A stretch of 62,599 nt of DNA from an uncultured Adlercreutzia sp. (GCA_910585575.1 CAJUFS010000008.1:1-62599), one strand, 5' to 3'; counted from the stretch's first letter, positions 47,279-56,486 are shown. A program made the numbers and translations. Notes: generated from the letters alone by a model not told the origin.

Positions 47279-49873
47279 GTGGCGCGACACTCTCAGCAAA
47301 GCCAGAAGGCAACGAAAACGCGGGCAGCGGCAAGCGGCGGCACTCCCAAAAGCGGTACGCGCCGCTCCGCTGCCCGGAGTCGGGCCGCGGCGGCGGAAGA
47401 GCCCCGTGTCTTCGACGATCGCACGCGCCGCGACATCATCGGCGTGGGCTTTGTCATTCTCGGCATCGTGCTGTTCATTGCCGCCGTGGCTCCCTCGGGC
47501 GCCATTGTCACCTCGTTCCTCTCCGACGCGCTGCACCTGGTGTTCGGCATCGGCTGCTATCTGCTGCCCTTCTTCCTCGTGGCCATCGGTGCCTCTATCC
47601 TCTATCGCCTCGACCATCAGCGCATGTCCCTGCGCATCGCCATTGGCCTGGCGCTCATTCTCATCGCCCTGCTGGCCATCATCGCCCTGTTCACCCCCGT
47701 AGGCGCCCAGGGACCGGCCTTCCTGTTCGACCACAACGCCCTGGTGTCCCACGGCGGCTATGTCGGCGCGGCGCTCGCTTGGGTGGGCCTTACGCTCTTC
47801 GGCCAGATTATCTCCTGCGTCATCATGCTGGGACTAGCCTTGTTCGGCGTCATCATCATCGGTTTTTCCGTTTCTGCCTTCATTGAGAAGTTCCGCGCGA
47901 CGCATCACCCGGGCATCCCCGAGGGCGGTATGCCCGGCATGGCCGACGCTCTTCTGGGCCGCGCGCATCGCGGCAGCCGCGCCTCGGAAGAGACGCCGGC
48001 ACCGGCGCGCATCATGGCCGGCAACACCGATCCCACGACCGTCAATCCCGCCGCTCTTACGTCGCGGCTGCCCTTCGAAGAGCCGCGCCGCCCCCGCACG
48101 GGACGCATCAATGCTTCCGAGGGCGCTCTCACCCAGAAGCTCGGGGCCGAGGAACCCGCGCAATTCGTGCCCATCGTCCCCCCCGACCCGCATGCTACGG
48201 CGAAGATCGAGGACATTTCAGCCACCGAGCCCGCCGCACCGCTTACGCGCAAACTGGGCAAGCGCAATCAGCCGAAGCCTGAGGAGAAACCCGCGGCTGC
48301 CCCGAAGCGCGCCCCGCGAAAGAAGGCCGCTAAGTCCGAGCCGGAGAAGCCGCGCTCGAAAGACGGCTTCGAGTTGCCGCCCATGTCGCTTCTTTCCACG
48401 GGCGGGGGAGCCCGTCGCGGTTCTACTGAAGAAGAGCTGCGCGAGGTAGCTCTCGAGCTGCAGGGCACCCTCGAGGACTTCGGCGTTATGGCCACGGTAG
48501 TGGGCTGGGTCGAAGGCCCTACGGTCACCCTGTTCAAGGTCGATTTGCCCTCCGGTGTGCGCGTCAGCAAGGTCACCAACCTCACCGACGATATCGCCCT
48601 GGCTCTGGCGGCCCCGGGCGTGCGCATCTTCGCTCCCATTCCCGGCACCAACTACGTGGGCATCGAGGTGCCCAACCGCAAGCGGCAGATGGTCTACTTG
48701 TCGGACGTGCTGGCCTCGGCCGGCGAAGGGCCCCTGCAAGTGGCCATTGGCGAGGACGTCGAGGGGCATTCCATCGTCCACGACCTGGCGAAGATGCCCC
48801 ATGTGCTCATTGCCGGCACCACGGGCTCTGGTAAGTCCGTCGAGGTCAACGGCATGATCATGTCCATTCTCAAGCGCGCCACCCCCGCCGAGGTGCGCTT
48901 CATCATGGTCGACCCGAAGCGCGTGGAGTTCGCCCCTTACGAGGGCATTCCTCATTTGTACGTGCCCGTGGTCACCGAATGCCGCGAGGCCTCCAGCGCG
49001 CTGTCGTGGGCCGTTGCCGAAATGGAGCGGCGCCTTAAGATGTTCTCCAAATGCGGCGTGCGCAACATCATCTCGTTCAACGAGAAGGCCCGGGCGGCCC
49101 AAGAGGCCGACGCGGCCGCCGAGAAGGCAGGGGAGGAGCCGCCAGAGAATCCCTACGGCGAGCCCATTCCCTACATTGTCATCGTCATCGACGAGCTGGC
49201 CGACCTCATGATGAACGTGGGCAAAGAGGTGGAGTTCTCCATCAGCCGTATCGCCCAGCTGGCCCGTGCTGCCGGCATCCACCTCATCATCGCCACCCAG
49301 CGCCCCTCCACCAATGTGGTGACGGGCCTCATCAAGGCTAATATCACCTGCCGCATCGGCCTTACCGTTGCCTCGGGCATCGACTCGCGCGTCATCCTCG
49401 ACTCCGTTGGCGCCGAGAACCTCATCGGCCACGGCGATCTGCTCATCGGCATGCCCGAGTACCCCAAGCCCGTGCGCGTTCAGGGTCCTTTCGTCTCCGA
49501 TGAGGAAATTGCCGCTGTGGTGGCGCACCTCAAGTCCCAGGGCGAGCCCGAGTATCACGATGAGATCCTGAAGACCAATGTGGTCACCCTCGGCGACAGC
49601 TCGCCGGCCGGCGACGGCGGCTCCGAGGATGACGATCCGCTCATCTGGGAGGCTGCCGATGTGGTGGTTTCAAGCGGTTTGGGCTCGACATCCAATCTTC
49701 AGCGCCGCTTGAAGGTCGGATATGCCCGCGCAGGACGTATAATGGATCAATTGGAAGAAAAGGGCATTGTGGGCCCGGCCAACGGCAGCCGCCCCCGCGA
49801 AGTCCTCGTCGATGAGATGGAGCTCGAGACGCTCAAGGCCTTCGAGACCCACGACGAGATGGAAGACTTTTAA
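47279..49873 (+). CDS. ftsK: DNA translocase FtsK/SpoIIIE
   Basis: The 864-residue protein has about four to five N-terminal transmembrane helices (roughly residues 55-205), a Pro/Ala/Lys-rich linker to about 370, and the hexameric motor with Walker A GTTGSGKS (513-520) and IVIDELADLMM. The C-terminal winged-helix gamma domain (SNLQRRLKVGYARAGRIMDQ) reads KOPS-type signals. It pumps chromosomal DNA through the closing septum. The GTG start is six bases after the RNase J stop. Confidence 0.96.
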   Translation: MARHSQQSQKATKTRAAASGGTPKSGTRRSAARSRAAAAEEPRVFDDRTRRDIIGVGFVILGIVLFIAAVAPSGAIVTSFLSDALHLVFGIGCYLLPFFLVAIGASILYRLDHQRMSLRIAIGLALILIALLAIIALFTPVGAQGPAFLFDHNALVSHGGYVGAALAWVGLTLFGQIISCVIMLGLALFGVIIIGFSVSAFIEKFRATHHPGIPEGGMPGMADALLGRAHRGSRASEETPAPARIMAGNTDPTTVNPAALTSRLPFEEPRRPRTGRINASEGALTQKLGAEEPAQFVPIVPPDPHATAKIEDISATEPAAPLTRKLGKRNQPKPEEKPAAAPKRAPRKKAAKSEPEKPRSKDGFELPPMSLLSTGGGARRGSTEEELREVALELQGTLEDFGVMATVVGWVEGPTVTLFKVDLPSGVRVSKVTNLTDDIALALAAPGVRIFAPIPGTNYVGIEVPNRKRQMVYLSDVLASAGEGPLQVAIGEDVEGHSIVHDLAKMPHVLIAGTTGSGKSVEVNGMIMSILKRATPAEVRFIMVDPKRVEFAPYEGIPHLYVPVVTECREASSALSWAVAEMERRLKMFSKCGVRNIISFNEKARAAQEADAAAEKAGEEPPENPYGEPIPYIVIVIDELADLMMNVGKEVEFSISRIAQLARAAGIHLIIATQRPSTNVVTGLIKANITCRIGLTVASGIDSRVILDSVGAENLIGHGDLLIGMPEYPKPVRVQGPFVSDEEIAAVVAHLKSQGEPEYHDEILKTNVVTLGDSSPAGDGGSEDDDPLIWEAADVVVSSGLGSTSNLQRRLKVGYARAGRIMDQLEEKGIVGPANGSRPREVLVDEMELETLKAFETHDEMEDF

Positions 49874-49914
49874 CTCGCAGCCTACCAGCTGCGACCGAAT
49901 AGAGGAGACACACT

Positions 49915-51102
49915 GTGGCGAGACAGACTTCCTTTGGAGACATGCTCAGAAACGCTCGCGAGCGCAAAGGGCTTGACCTCTCTACCGCAGCGCGCAAACT
50001 GCGCATTCGCCCCGATATTCTGCGAGCCATTGAAGATGGCGACTTCGCGCGCATGCCCCCGCGCGGCTACACCTCCAACATGGTGGGTGCCTACGCCCGT
50101 CTGGTGGGGCTGAACCCGTCCGAGGTTACCCGCGCCTATCGCGACGAGGCCTACCAGTTCGAGACGGGACGCCGCCCCTACGACCGTCCCGACCGCAGCC
50201 ATAGCTCCGAGCGCAGCTATGATCGCTCCGGCAGCCGCAGCGGCTCCTCCCGTTCCGGGCGCCGCACTGAAACTCTTGAAATGCCGAGCAACCGCTCCAA
50301 CCGTTCACGGAGCTACGACAGCACCGGCGGTCGCTCTTCCCGCGGCGCAGCTCCCCAGCCTCAGTACACCAACTTGGTCCAGGGGCGTCAGGCTCCGGGC
50401 ATTGCGGCCAACTTCGGCTCCATGCTGCCGCTCATCATTGTCGGCGCCATTATCGTGGGCCTGCTCGTGCTCGTCATCGTGCTTGCGTTCGGCAACCGCG
50501 GGGGCGAGGCCGAGGATACCCCGACCATTCCCATTTCCGGCATGGCCAATTCCGCCAGCACCACTTCAGGCAGCGGCGATGCTTCCAACACCGCCACCCC
50601 CTCGGTGGAGCCCGTAGCTCCCACCAGCGCAAAGTTCACCTGGGAAGTGCTCGACGGCAAAGAGGCCTACATCGAGATCTACAAGGACGACAAGACCATC
50701 ATGGCTGAAACCGTCACGGGTCCCGACACCGGGGACGAAGACGTCACCGACACCCTGCGCTTCGTGACGACGAGCCCCGACAACGTCAAAATCTCGGTCG
50801 ACGGCGAAGAGGTGAAGCTTACCAGCCCCAACGAGAACGGCGTTTACTCCTACACGGTCAACTTCGAAGACGTTCTCGAGCAGTGGCGCAAGGACAACGG
50901 CGTCAGCAGCGCGAAGGACGACACGACCAAAGACTCCGATGCTGCCGACGATGACTCCAGCGGCGATGCGGCCGGGCAGTCCGACGAGGGCGACGACAGC
51001 TCCACGGCAGGCTCCGGCGACAGCACCGACACCAGCTCTTCGGACAGCGGCGATGCTTCCGATAGCGACGGCACGGACAGCGCTGCCTCCGACAACGCAT
51101 AA
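49915..51102 (+). CDS. RodZ-like helix-turn-helix membrane protein with acidic tail
   Basis: The 395-residue protein has an N-terminal Xre-type helix-turn-helix (8-70, FGDMLRNARERKGLDLSTAA) and an Arg/Ser-rich linker. One transmembrane helix (170-192), an extracellular beta domain of the DUF4115 type (about 240-320), and then a 65-residue Asp/Ser tail follow. This is the layout of RodZ, which links cell-shape machinery to the membrane. The tail is a strongly acidic, repetitive SDS-type sequence not found in typical RodZ. GTG start with AGAGGAGA; the gene follows ftsK. Confidence 0.85.
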   Translation: MARQTSFGDMLRNARERKGLDLSTAARKLRIRPDILRAIEDGDFARMPPRGYTSNMVGAYARLVGLNPSEVTRAYRDEAYQFETGRRPYDRPDRSHSSERSYDRSGSRSGSSRSGRRTETLEMPSNRSNRSRSYDSTGGRSSRGAAPQPQYTNLVQGRQAPGIAANFGSMLPLIIVGAIIVGLLVLVIVLAFGNRGGEAEDTPTIPISGMANSASTTSGSGDASNTATPSVEPVAPTSAKFTWEVLDGKEAYIEIYKDDKTIMAETVTGPDTGDEDVTDTLRFVTTSPDNVKISVDGEEVKLTSPNENGVYSYTVNFEDVLEQWRKDNGVSSAKDDTTKDSDAADDDSSGDAAGQSDEGDDSSTAGSGDSTDTSSSDSGDASDSDGTDSAASDNA

Positions 51103-51147
51103 CCTCGCATTTCGCATCAGCTCCCTATTTGCAAGAAAGGTATATCC

Positions 51148-51645
51148 ATGGCAAAAGAATCCAGCTTTGACGTCGTATCCACCGTCGACATGCAAGAAGT
51201 AGACAACGCTTTCCAGCAGGCTCGCAAGGAGCTGGCCCAGCGCTACGACCTGAAGGACTCCGGCGCCGAGATCACCCTCGACAAGAACGGCCGCACCATG
51301 ACGGTCAGCGCGCCGGCCGATTTTGTCGCCGGCCAGGTCATCGACGTCATCGGCTCGAAGCTCATCAAGCGCGGCATCGATCTGACCGCCGTGTCCTGGG
51401 GCGACCCCATTGCCGCCACCGGCGGCTCGGTGCGCCGCGTGGCCACCATTGTCGACGGCATCGACAAAGAGACGGCCGGCAAGATCAACAAGGACATCAA
51501 GGCCCAGAAGCTCAAGTGCAAGGTCACCATCGAGGGCGACAAGCTGCGAGTGAGCTCCGCCTCCCGCGACACCTTGCAGGAGGTCATCGCCTTCCTTAAG
51601 GGCCAGGACTACGGCCAGCCCCTCCAGTACGTCAACTACCGCTAG
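51148..51645 (+). CDS. yajQ: YajQ-family nucleotide-binding protein
   Basis: The 165-residue protein is a full-length UPF0234/YajQ member (SSFDVVSTVDMQEVDNAFQQ, LKCKVTIEGDKLRVSS, IAFLKGQDYGQPLQYVNYR). YajQ proteins have two ferredoxin-like folds, and some bind cyclic di-GMP or GTP. The role here is not clear. AGAAAGG precedes the ATG. Confidence 0.92.
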   Translation: MAKESSFDVVSTVDMQEVDNAFQQARKELAQRYDLKDSGAEITLDKNGRTMTVSAPADFVAGQVIDVIGSKLIKRGIDLTAVSWGDPIAATGGSVRRVATIVDGIDKETAGKINKDIKAQKLKCKVTIEGDKLRVSSASRDTLQEVIAFLKGQDYGQPLQYVNYR

Positions 51646-51658
51646 GTTTCGGCGCTCT

Positions 51659-53038
51659 ATGGCATCGGCAGCCCCTCAGGGGCACGCAGCTCCACTGTGC
51701 ACCGACGACACCGCCTGCGGCACGGTCAGCTTTGTCACTCTTGGCTGCGCCAAGAACGAGGTTGACTCCGCCGCCATGGCCCGAGCCCTCGAAGCGGCAG
51801 GCTATCGCGTCAGCGCCGCTCCCGACGAGGCCGATATCGTCATCATCAACACCTGCTCCTTTATTCAGTCGGCCACCGAAGAAAGCCTCGAGGCTATCTT
51901 CGAGGCCGCTTCGCTGCCGCGCGTGAGCTGCGGCGACGCCGCTATTGTCGTCGCTGGCTGTATGCCGGCGCGCTACGGCGATGACCTGGCCGACGAGCTG
52001 GAAGAAGCACGGGCTTTCGTTCCCTGCAGCAAGGAGGACGACATCGTCGCTGTCGCTGACGGTATTCTCGGCCTTGACCGTGCCGCCTTCGTTCGCCCCC
52101 AAGCCGCTGCAGAGCCGACGGCCGCTACCGCCGCCCGACCCAGCGAACTGGTCGGCGCCCCCTTCGCCTACGTGAAGATCTCCGACGGATGCGACCGGTA
52201 CTGCTCGTATTGCACGATCCCCTTTATTCGTGGACGCTACCACAGCTTTCCCTTTGAGCGCATCGAGCAGGACGCGCGTCGCGTCGTCGAGGAGGAGGGC
52301 GTCCGGGAAGTGGTGCTCATCGCCCAAGATACGGGGCGGTGGGGCCAAGACTTTCCCGAGAAGCGCAGTCTGGCGTGGCTCGCCGACACCTTGGCCGCAC
52401 AGTTTCCCGACACCTGGTTCCGCATCATGTACTTGCAACCGGAGGGCATAACCGACGAGCTTCTCGCCGTTATGGCCGCTCGACCCAATATCTGCTCTTA
52501 CCTGGATATTCCTCTCCAGCACGTCAGCACCCCGATTCTGCGCGCCATGAATCGCACGGGGTCGCGAGCCTCCTTCGAGCAGCTTATCGAGCGCGTGCAG
52601 AAAGCCGTTCCCGGCATCACCCTGCGTACCACCCTCATCGCCGGTTTCCCCGGCGAGACCGAAGAGCAGTTCGAGGAATTGTGCGACTTCGTCGCCGAGG
52701 CCCCCTTCGATTACGTCGGCGTGTTTCCCTATTCGCGCGAAGAGGGCACGGCAGCTTACGATTTGCCCGATCAAATCGACGAGAACGAAAAGCTTGAACG
52801 AGCGCAGATACTGCGCGACACTGCCGACGCCGCCTGTGCAACGCGCATCGCGGAACGCGTGGGACGCACCTACGAAGTCCTTGTGGAAGGCGTCGAAGAG
52901 GACGGCCAGCGCTACGGACGCGCTCAGTGCCAGGCACCGGAAGTTGACGGTGTTACTTTTATCGAAAGGGGAGAGGTGGGCGAGCGCGTTTCGGTAACCA
53001 TCGTCGACACGCTTCTCTACGAGATGGAAGGCGAGTAA
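51659..53038 (+). CDS. rimO: Ribosomal protein S12 methylthiotransferase RimO
   Basis: The 459-residue radical SAM enzyme has the N-terminal VTLGCAKNEVDS and NTCSFI cysteines, the SAM cluster CDRYCSYCTIPFIRG and a C-terminal TRAM domain. TLGCAKN is characteristic of RimO, which modifies Asp88 of S12. It lies just before pgsA and recA, an order seen in other actinobacteria and firmicutes. Confidence 0.95.
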   Translation: MASAAPQGHAAPLCTDDTACGTVSFVTLGCAKNEVDSAAMARALEAAGYRVSAAPDEADIVIINTCSFIQSATEESLEAIFEAASLPRVSCGDAAIVVAGCMPARYGDDLADELEEARAFVPCSKEDDIVAVADGILGLDRAAFVRPQAAAEPTAATAARPSELVGAPFAYVKISDGCDRYCSYCTIPFIRGRYHSFPFERIEQDARRVVEEEGVREVVLIAQDTGRWGQDFPEKRSLAWLADTLAAQFPDTWFRIMYLQPEGITDELLAVMAARPNICSYLDIPLQHVSTPILRAMNRTGSRASFEQLIERVQKAVPGITLRTTLIAGFPGETEEQFEELCDFVAEAPFDYVGVFPYSREEGTAAYDLPDQIDENEKLERAQILRDTADAACATRIAERVGRTYEVLVEGVEEDGQRYGRAQCQAPEVDGVTFIERGEVGERVSVTIVDTLLYEMEGE

Positions 53039-53044
53039 ACAACC

Positions 53045-54241
53045 ATGACCGTTATCGAGCCCACGGCGCCCGAAAAGCTCTGGACCCCGGCCAATATCGT
53101 CACTCTCATACGCATCTGCCTGGTGCCTGTCTTCGTTTTGGCCATTGTCAGCCCGTGGCCCGAATGGGTCGGACTGCCCGGCATTACGCTCGAGGCGAAG
53201 CAGCTTATCGCCGCGGCCATCTTCATCCTCATCTCCTGCACCGACTGGATCGACGGGTATCTGGCCCGCAGCCGCGGAGAGGTAACCGATTTCGGCAAGT
53301 TCATGGACCCGCTGGCCGACAAGATCCTGGTCGCCGCGGCCCTTATTGCCCTGGTTGAACTTGCGGTACTGCCCGGGTGGCCCGTGCTCATCATCTTGGC
53401 CCGCGAGTTTATCGTGTCGGGCATTCGCATGATCGCGGCCAGCAAGGGCGAGGTCATCGCGGCAAGCTGGTACGGGAAGGCGAAGACGGTCTTCCAGATT
53501 CTCGCCATCATTCTGTTCCTAGTGAAAGACTCGCTCACCTTCAACACCGCCGGCGCCGCCTTCACGAACCCCATGTTCGTTCTGGCTTGGTTCGTTATGA
53601 TCATCGCCTTGGTGCTCACCATCATGTCGATGCTCGATTACCTCGTGAAAGCCCGCCATCTGCTGCGCGGCTCTTCGGAAGCGGCGCAAGCGTCCTCCGA
53701 GCCCCACGACCCCGCCGATTCGCCCACCGAGATCGCTGCGCTCCAGATGGCCATCGACGAGCGCGCCGACGCCGTCATCAAGCTGGCCATAGCCCGCAAC
53801 GTCACCATCTCCACCGCCGAAAGCCTCACCGGCGGCCTCATTGCCGCCATGCTCACCTCGGTAGCCGGCAGCTCCGCCGTAGTCCGCGGCGGCATTGTCA
53901 GCTACGTGAACGAGGTAAAAGAGGAGCTCCTGGGCGTTTCCGACGAGGTGCTCTCGCGCCAAGGTGCGGTGGACGAGACCGTGGCCCTGCAAATGGCCCG
54001 CGGGTCGCTGCGCGAGCTTCATACGAATCTCGCTGTTTCTGTTACGGGCATCGCCGGCCCGACGGGAGCTGAGCCGGGCAAACCCGTAGGCACCGTGTGG
54101 CTTGGCTGCGCTACCCAGACAGGCACCGAGGCGCGGGTCTATCATTTCGAGGGAGGACGCCAGGCGGTGCGCTTGCAAACCGTACTTGCCGCCCTCGACA
54201 CCATGGAAACCGCTCTTAACACCCTCGAGGCCCGCTCGTAA
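53045..54241 (+). CDS. pgsA: PgsA-PncC fusion: phosphatidylglycerophosphate synthase + nicotinamide-nucleotide amidase
   Basis: One continuous 398-residue frame joins two enzymes. Residues 1-205 are a CDP-alcohol phosphatidyltransferase with the complete active-site pattern D67-D70-G71-A74-R75-G84-D88-D92 and about six membrane helices, as in PgsA. Residues 206-235 are a hydrophilic linker. Residues 240-398 are a CinA C-terminal domain (STAESLTGGLIAAML, VTGIAGPTGAEPGKPVGTVW), the PncC amidase that recycles NMN. In most genomes pgsA and cinA are separate neighbours before recA. No stop or frameshift is seen at the junction. It lies six bases after rimO. Confidence 0.92.
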   Translation: MTVIEPTAPEKLWTPANIVTLIRICLVPVFVLAIVSPWPEWVGLPGITLEAKQLIAAAIFILISCTDWIDGYLARSRGEVTDFGKFMDPLADKILVAAALIALVELAVLPGWPVLIILAREFIVSGIRMIAASKGEVIAASWYGKAKTVFQILAIILFLVKDSLTFNTAGAAFTNPMFVLAWFVMIIALVLTIMSMLDYLVKARHLLRGSSEAAQASSEPHDPADSPTEIAALQMAIDERADAVIKLAIARNVTISTAESLTGGLIAAMLTSVAGSSAVVRGGIVSYVNEVKEELLGVSDEVLSRQGAVDETVALQMARGSLRELHTNLAVSVTGIAGPTGAEPGKPVGTVWLGCATQTGTEARVYHFEGGRQAVRLQTVLAALDTMETALNTLEARS

Positions 54242-54403
54242 AACTGGGCTGCGCAGCGTCCTCACGTTGTCCACATCCTAAGCATACGAACGGGATGCGA
54301 CTCTGGCGCGAATCAACAGCGGTATAAAGACGAACCTATCACGTCCTCGTATCTTCACGATGCGCCCGCGTTGAAAGCGACGACGGCCCTACGTAAAAAC
54401 TTC

Positions 54404-54431
54404 TTGACGCACATACGTTTGTTCGTATAAT
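54404..54431 (+). promoter_or_regulatory. recA promoter with LexA-like dyad in the spacer
   Basis: TTGACG (54404-54409) and TATAAT (54426-54431) are 16 bases apart. The spacer holds CATACGTTTGTTCG (54412-54425), whose other strand CGAACAAACGTATG matches the Gram-positive SOS box CGAACRNRYGTTYG at nearly all positions. LexA binding there would occlude the promoter. Confidence 0.75.
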
Positions 54432-54478
54432 AGGAAACCAGGCCATTTGTTCGTATTGGGGCCAGACAAGGAGAGGTC

Positions 54479-55534
54479 ATGAACGAAGATAAAGAGAAAA
54501 TGCTCAAGCTCACCACCGATCAAATTGAAAGCAAGTTCGGCAAGGGCTCCATCATGACCTTGGGCGAAGGCGGTGCCGATCTGAACATCGGCGTCATCCC
54601 CACGGGCGCGCTGCCCCTCGATGCCGCTCTGGGCATTGGGGGGGTTCCCCGCGGCCGCATCATCGAGATCTACGGCCCCGAGTCCAGCGGTAAAACCACC
54701 TTGGCGCTGCAAATTCTCGCCGAGGCCCAGGCGCTCGGCGGCATCGTCGCCTTCATCGACGCCGAGCACGCTCTCGACCCGGTCTATGCCGCGCGTATCG
54801 GCGTCGACATCGACGAGGTGCTCATTTCCCAACCCGACACCGGCGAGCAGGCTCTGGAAATCTGCGATATGCTCGTGCGCTCGGGCGCCATCGACTGCGT
54901 CATCGTCGACTCGGTGGCCGCCCTGGTGCCCCGCGCCGAAATCGAGGGCGAAATGGGAGACACTACCGTGGGCCTTCAGGCCCGCCTCATGTCCCAGGCC
55001 CTCCGCAAGCTGGCCGGCTCGCTGTCGAAGTCGAACACCACCTGCATCTTCATCAACCAGCTGCGCGAGAAAATCGGCGTTATGTTCGGCAATCCCGAAA
55101 CCACCACCGGCGGCCGCGCCCTCAAGTTCTTCTCCAGCGTTCGCATCGACATTCGCCGCATCGACTCCATCAAGCAAAACGGCGATGTTGTCGGCAATCG
55201 CGTGCGCGCCAAAGTGGTCAAGAACAAGGTAGCGCCGCCCTTCCGCCAAGCCGAGTTCGACCTCATGTACGGTGAGGGAATCTCTCGCGAGGGCTGCATT
55301 GTCGACATGGCCGTCGAGGCCGGCGTCGCAAAGAAGTCCGGTGCCTGGTACACCTACGGGGAAGAGCGCCTGGGCCAGGGGCGCGAAGCAGCCAAGCAAA
55401 CCCTCAAGGAGAACCCCGATCTCCGTGAGGAAATCGAGCTGAAAGTCCGCGAGGCCTTCGACATCCCCGTCATCGAGCGCGGGGAAGGGGAGGACTCCTT
55501 CTCGCCGGCCCCTAAGTCGGGTAAGAAGAAGTAG
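54479..55534 (+). CDS. recA: Recombinase RecA
   Basis: The 351-residue protein has Walker A GPESSGKT (66-73), VIVDSVAAL, the L1/L2 DNA-binding loops ([34 protein letters not shown]) and an acidic C terminus. It performs strand exchange and triggers LexA cleavage. AGGAGAGG precedes ATG 54479. The upstream promoter has an SOS-like dyad, and recX follows two bases after the stop. Confidence 0.98.
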   Translation: MNEDKEKMLKLTTDQIESKFGKGSIMTLGEGGADLNIGVIPTGALPLDAALGIGGVPRGRIIEIYGPESSGKTTLALQILAEAQALGGIVAFIDAEHALDPVYAARIGVDIDEVLISQPDTGEQALEICDMLVRSGAIDCVIVDSVAALVPRAEIEGEMGDTTVGLQARLMSQALRKLAGSLSKSNTTCIFINQLREKIGVMFGNPETTTGGRALKFFSSVRIDIRRIDSIKQNGDVVGNRVRAKVVKNKVAPPFRQAEFDLMYGEGISREGCIVDMAVEAGVAKKSGAWYTYGEERLGQGREAAKQTLKENPDLREEIELKVREAFDIPVIERGEGEDSFSPAPKSGKKK

Positions 55535-55536
55535 CC

Positions 55537-56235
55537 GTGGGCTCCCAGGCCGACATACTCAATCAACTGAGAGAGGCCGTCGCTGCCATCGAACGCGGCG
55601 ATGGCCTCTCTTCCACTGCCCCGTCCCCCTCGGCAGAAGTTCCAGCTCGCCGACACCCTGATGCAGAACCCGGCATGCACGGCGCCCCGCGCCACAGCAC
55701 GGTGCGCCCATCAAGCAGCACTAAAAGCCGCACCACCGCTGCATCGTCCCTTGATGAAGCCGAGCATCCTGAGGAAGAAGCCCCTACCGCCCAAGAGGCC
55801 TACCAGAAAATCCTCCGTATCATCAGCGTGCGGGAACGCTCGAGCGTTTATCTGCGCGAGCGCCTTCGAAAAGAGGAGTATCCCTCCCAGGCCATCGAGG
55901 AGGCCCTCGAAAAAGCCCAGCGCCTTTACCTAGTTGATGATCGCCGCTACGGCGACGCCCTTATCCGCATGCGCCTCGCGGCAGGCAAGGGCCTGCGCGA
56001 TGCCGAACAGGAAATAGAGGAACTTGGCATCGATCCCACCACCCTCGATGCTTGGCAGGAACATGCCGCCCAAGGCCCCGAAGTCGAGCGGGAGCGCGCC
56101 CTGGCCCTCCTGCGTCGTCGTCCTCCGCGCGCGAAAAACGCCCGCGATGCCGCCTTCCGCAAACTCGTGGGTCAAGGATACTCCACCGATGTGGCCGGAT
56201 CCGTCGCGCGTCAGTGGGCTGAGGAGCAAGGCTAG
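55537..56235 (+). CDS. recX: RecA regulator RecX
   Basis: The 232-residue protein has the RecX three-helix repeats in its C-terminal part (about 85-232: AYQKILRIISVRERSSVYLR, YLVDDRRYGDALIRMRL, NARDAAFRKLVGQGYSTDVA). RecX limits RecA filaments. The first 80 residues are an extra Ser/Ala/Pro-rich stretch. GTG start, two bases after recA. A 13-bp hairpin in its first codons (55571-55610) may lower its expression relative to recA. Confidence 0.9.
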   Translation: MGSQADILNQLREAVAAIERGDGLSSTAPSPSAEVPARRHPDAEPGMHGAPRHSTVRPSSSTKSRTTAASSLDEAEHPEEEAPTAQEAYQKILRIISVRERSSVYLRERLRKEEYPSQAIEEALEKAQRLYLVDDRRYGDALIRMRLAAGKGLRDAEQEIEELGIDPTTLDAWQEHAAQGPEVERERALALLRRRPPRAKNARDAAFRKLVGQGYSTDVAGSVARQWAEEQG

Positions 56236-56351
56236 ACCCTCCCTTCCATGGTTCTATGGTCTTCAAGCGTCTTTCACGCCCTCTTCCAGGAGTTGCCGCA
56301 CCTCAGGTCGTTGAGTTGCGCTATACTTTGAACCGTGGCTTTATGAGCTTT

Positions 56352-56371
56352 ATACCCTGAGGGTATTGACT
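56352..56371 (+). promoter_or_regulatory. Dyad and -35-like box upstream of RNase Y
   Basis: ATACCCTGAGGGTAT (56352-56366) is a perfect 15-nt dyad whose last base starts TTGACT (56366-56371), a reasonable -35. A clear -10 at 17 bases is not seen. It may be an operator for the rny transcript. Confidence 0.35.
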
Positions 56372-56415
56372 ATAGATAAACATATATTTCATCATCCTTA
56401 GAGGTATATGCTCAC

Positions 56416-56438
56416 GCCCGTTTGCTCGGGCTTTTTTT
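56416..56438 (+). terminator. Terminator hairpin 48 bases before RNase Y
   Basis: GCCCG-TTTGCT-CGGGC is followed by T7. It may end recA-recX. Because no promoter is evident between it and the rny start, it may also attenuate rny. Confidence 0.75.
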
Positions 56439-56486
56439 ATGACTTCAACTGGGGCATGAAACCCCCGATGAAAGGAGGAATCCGCG

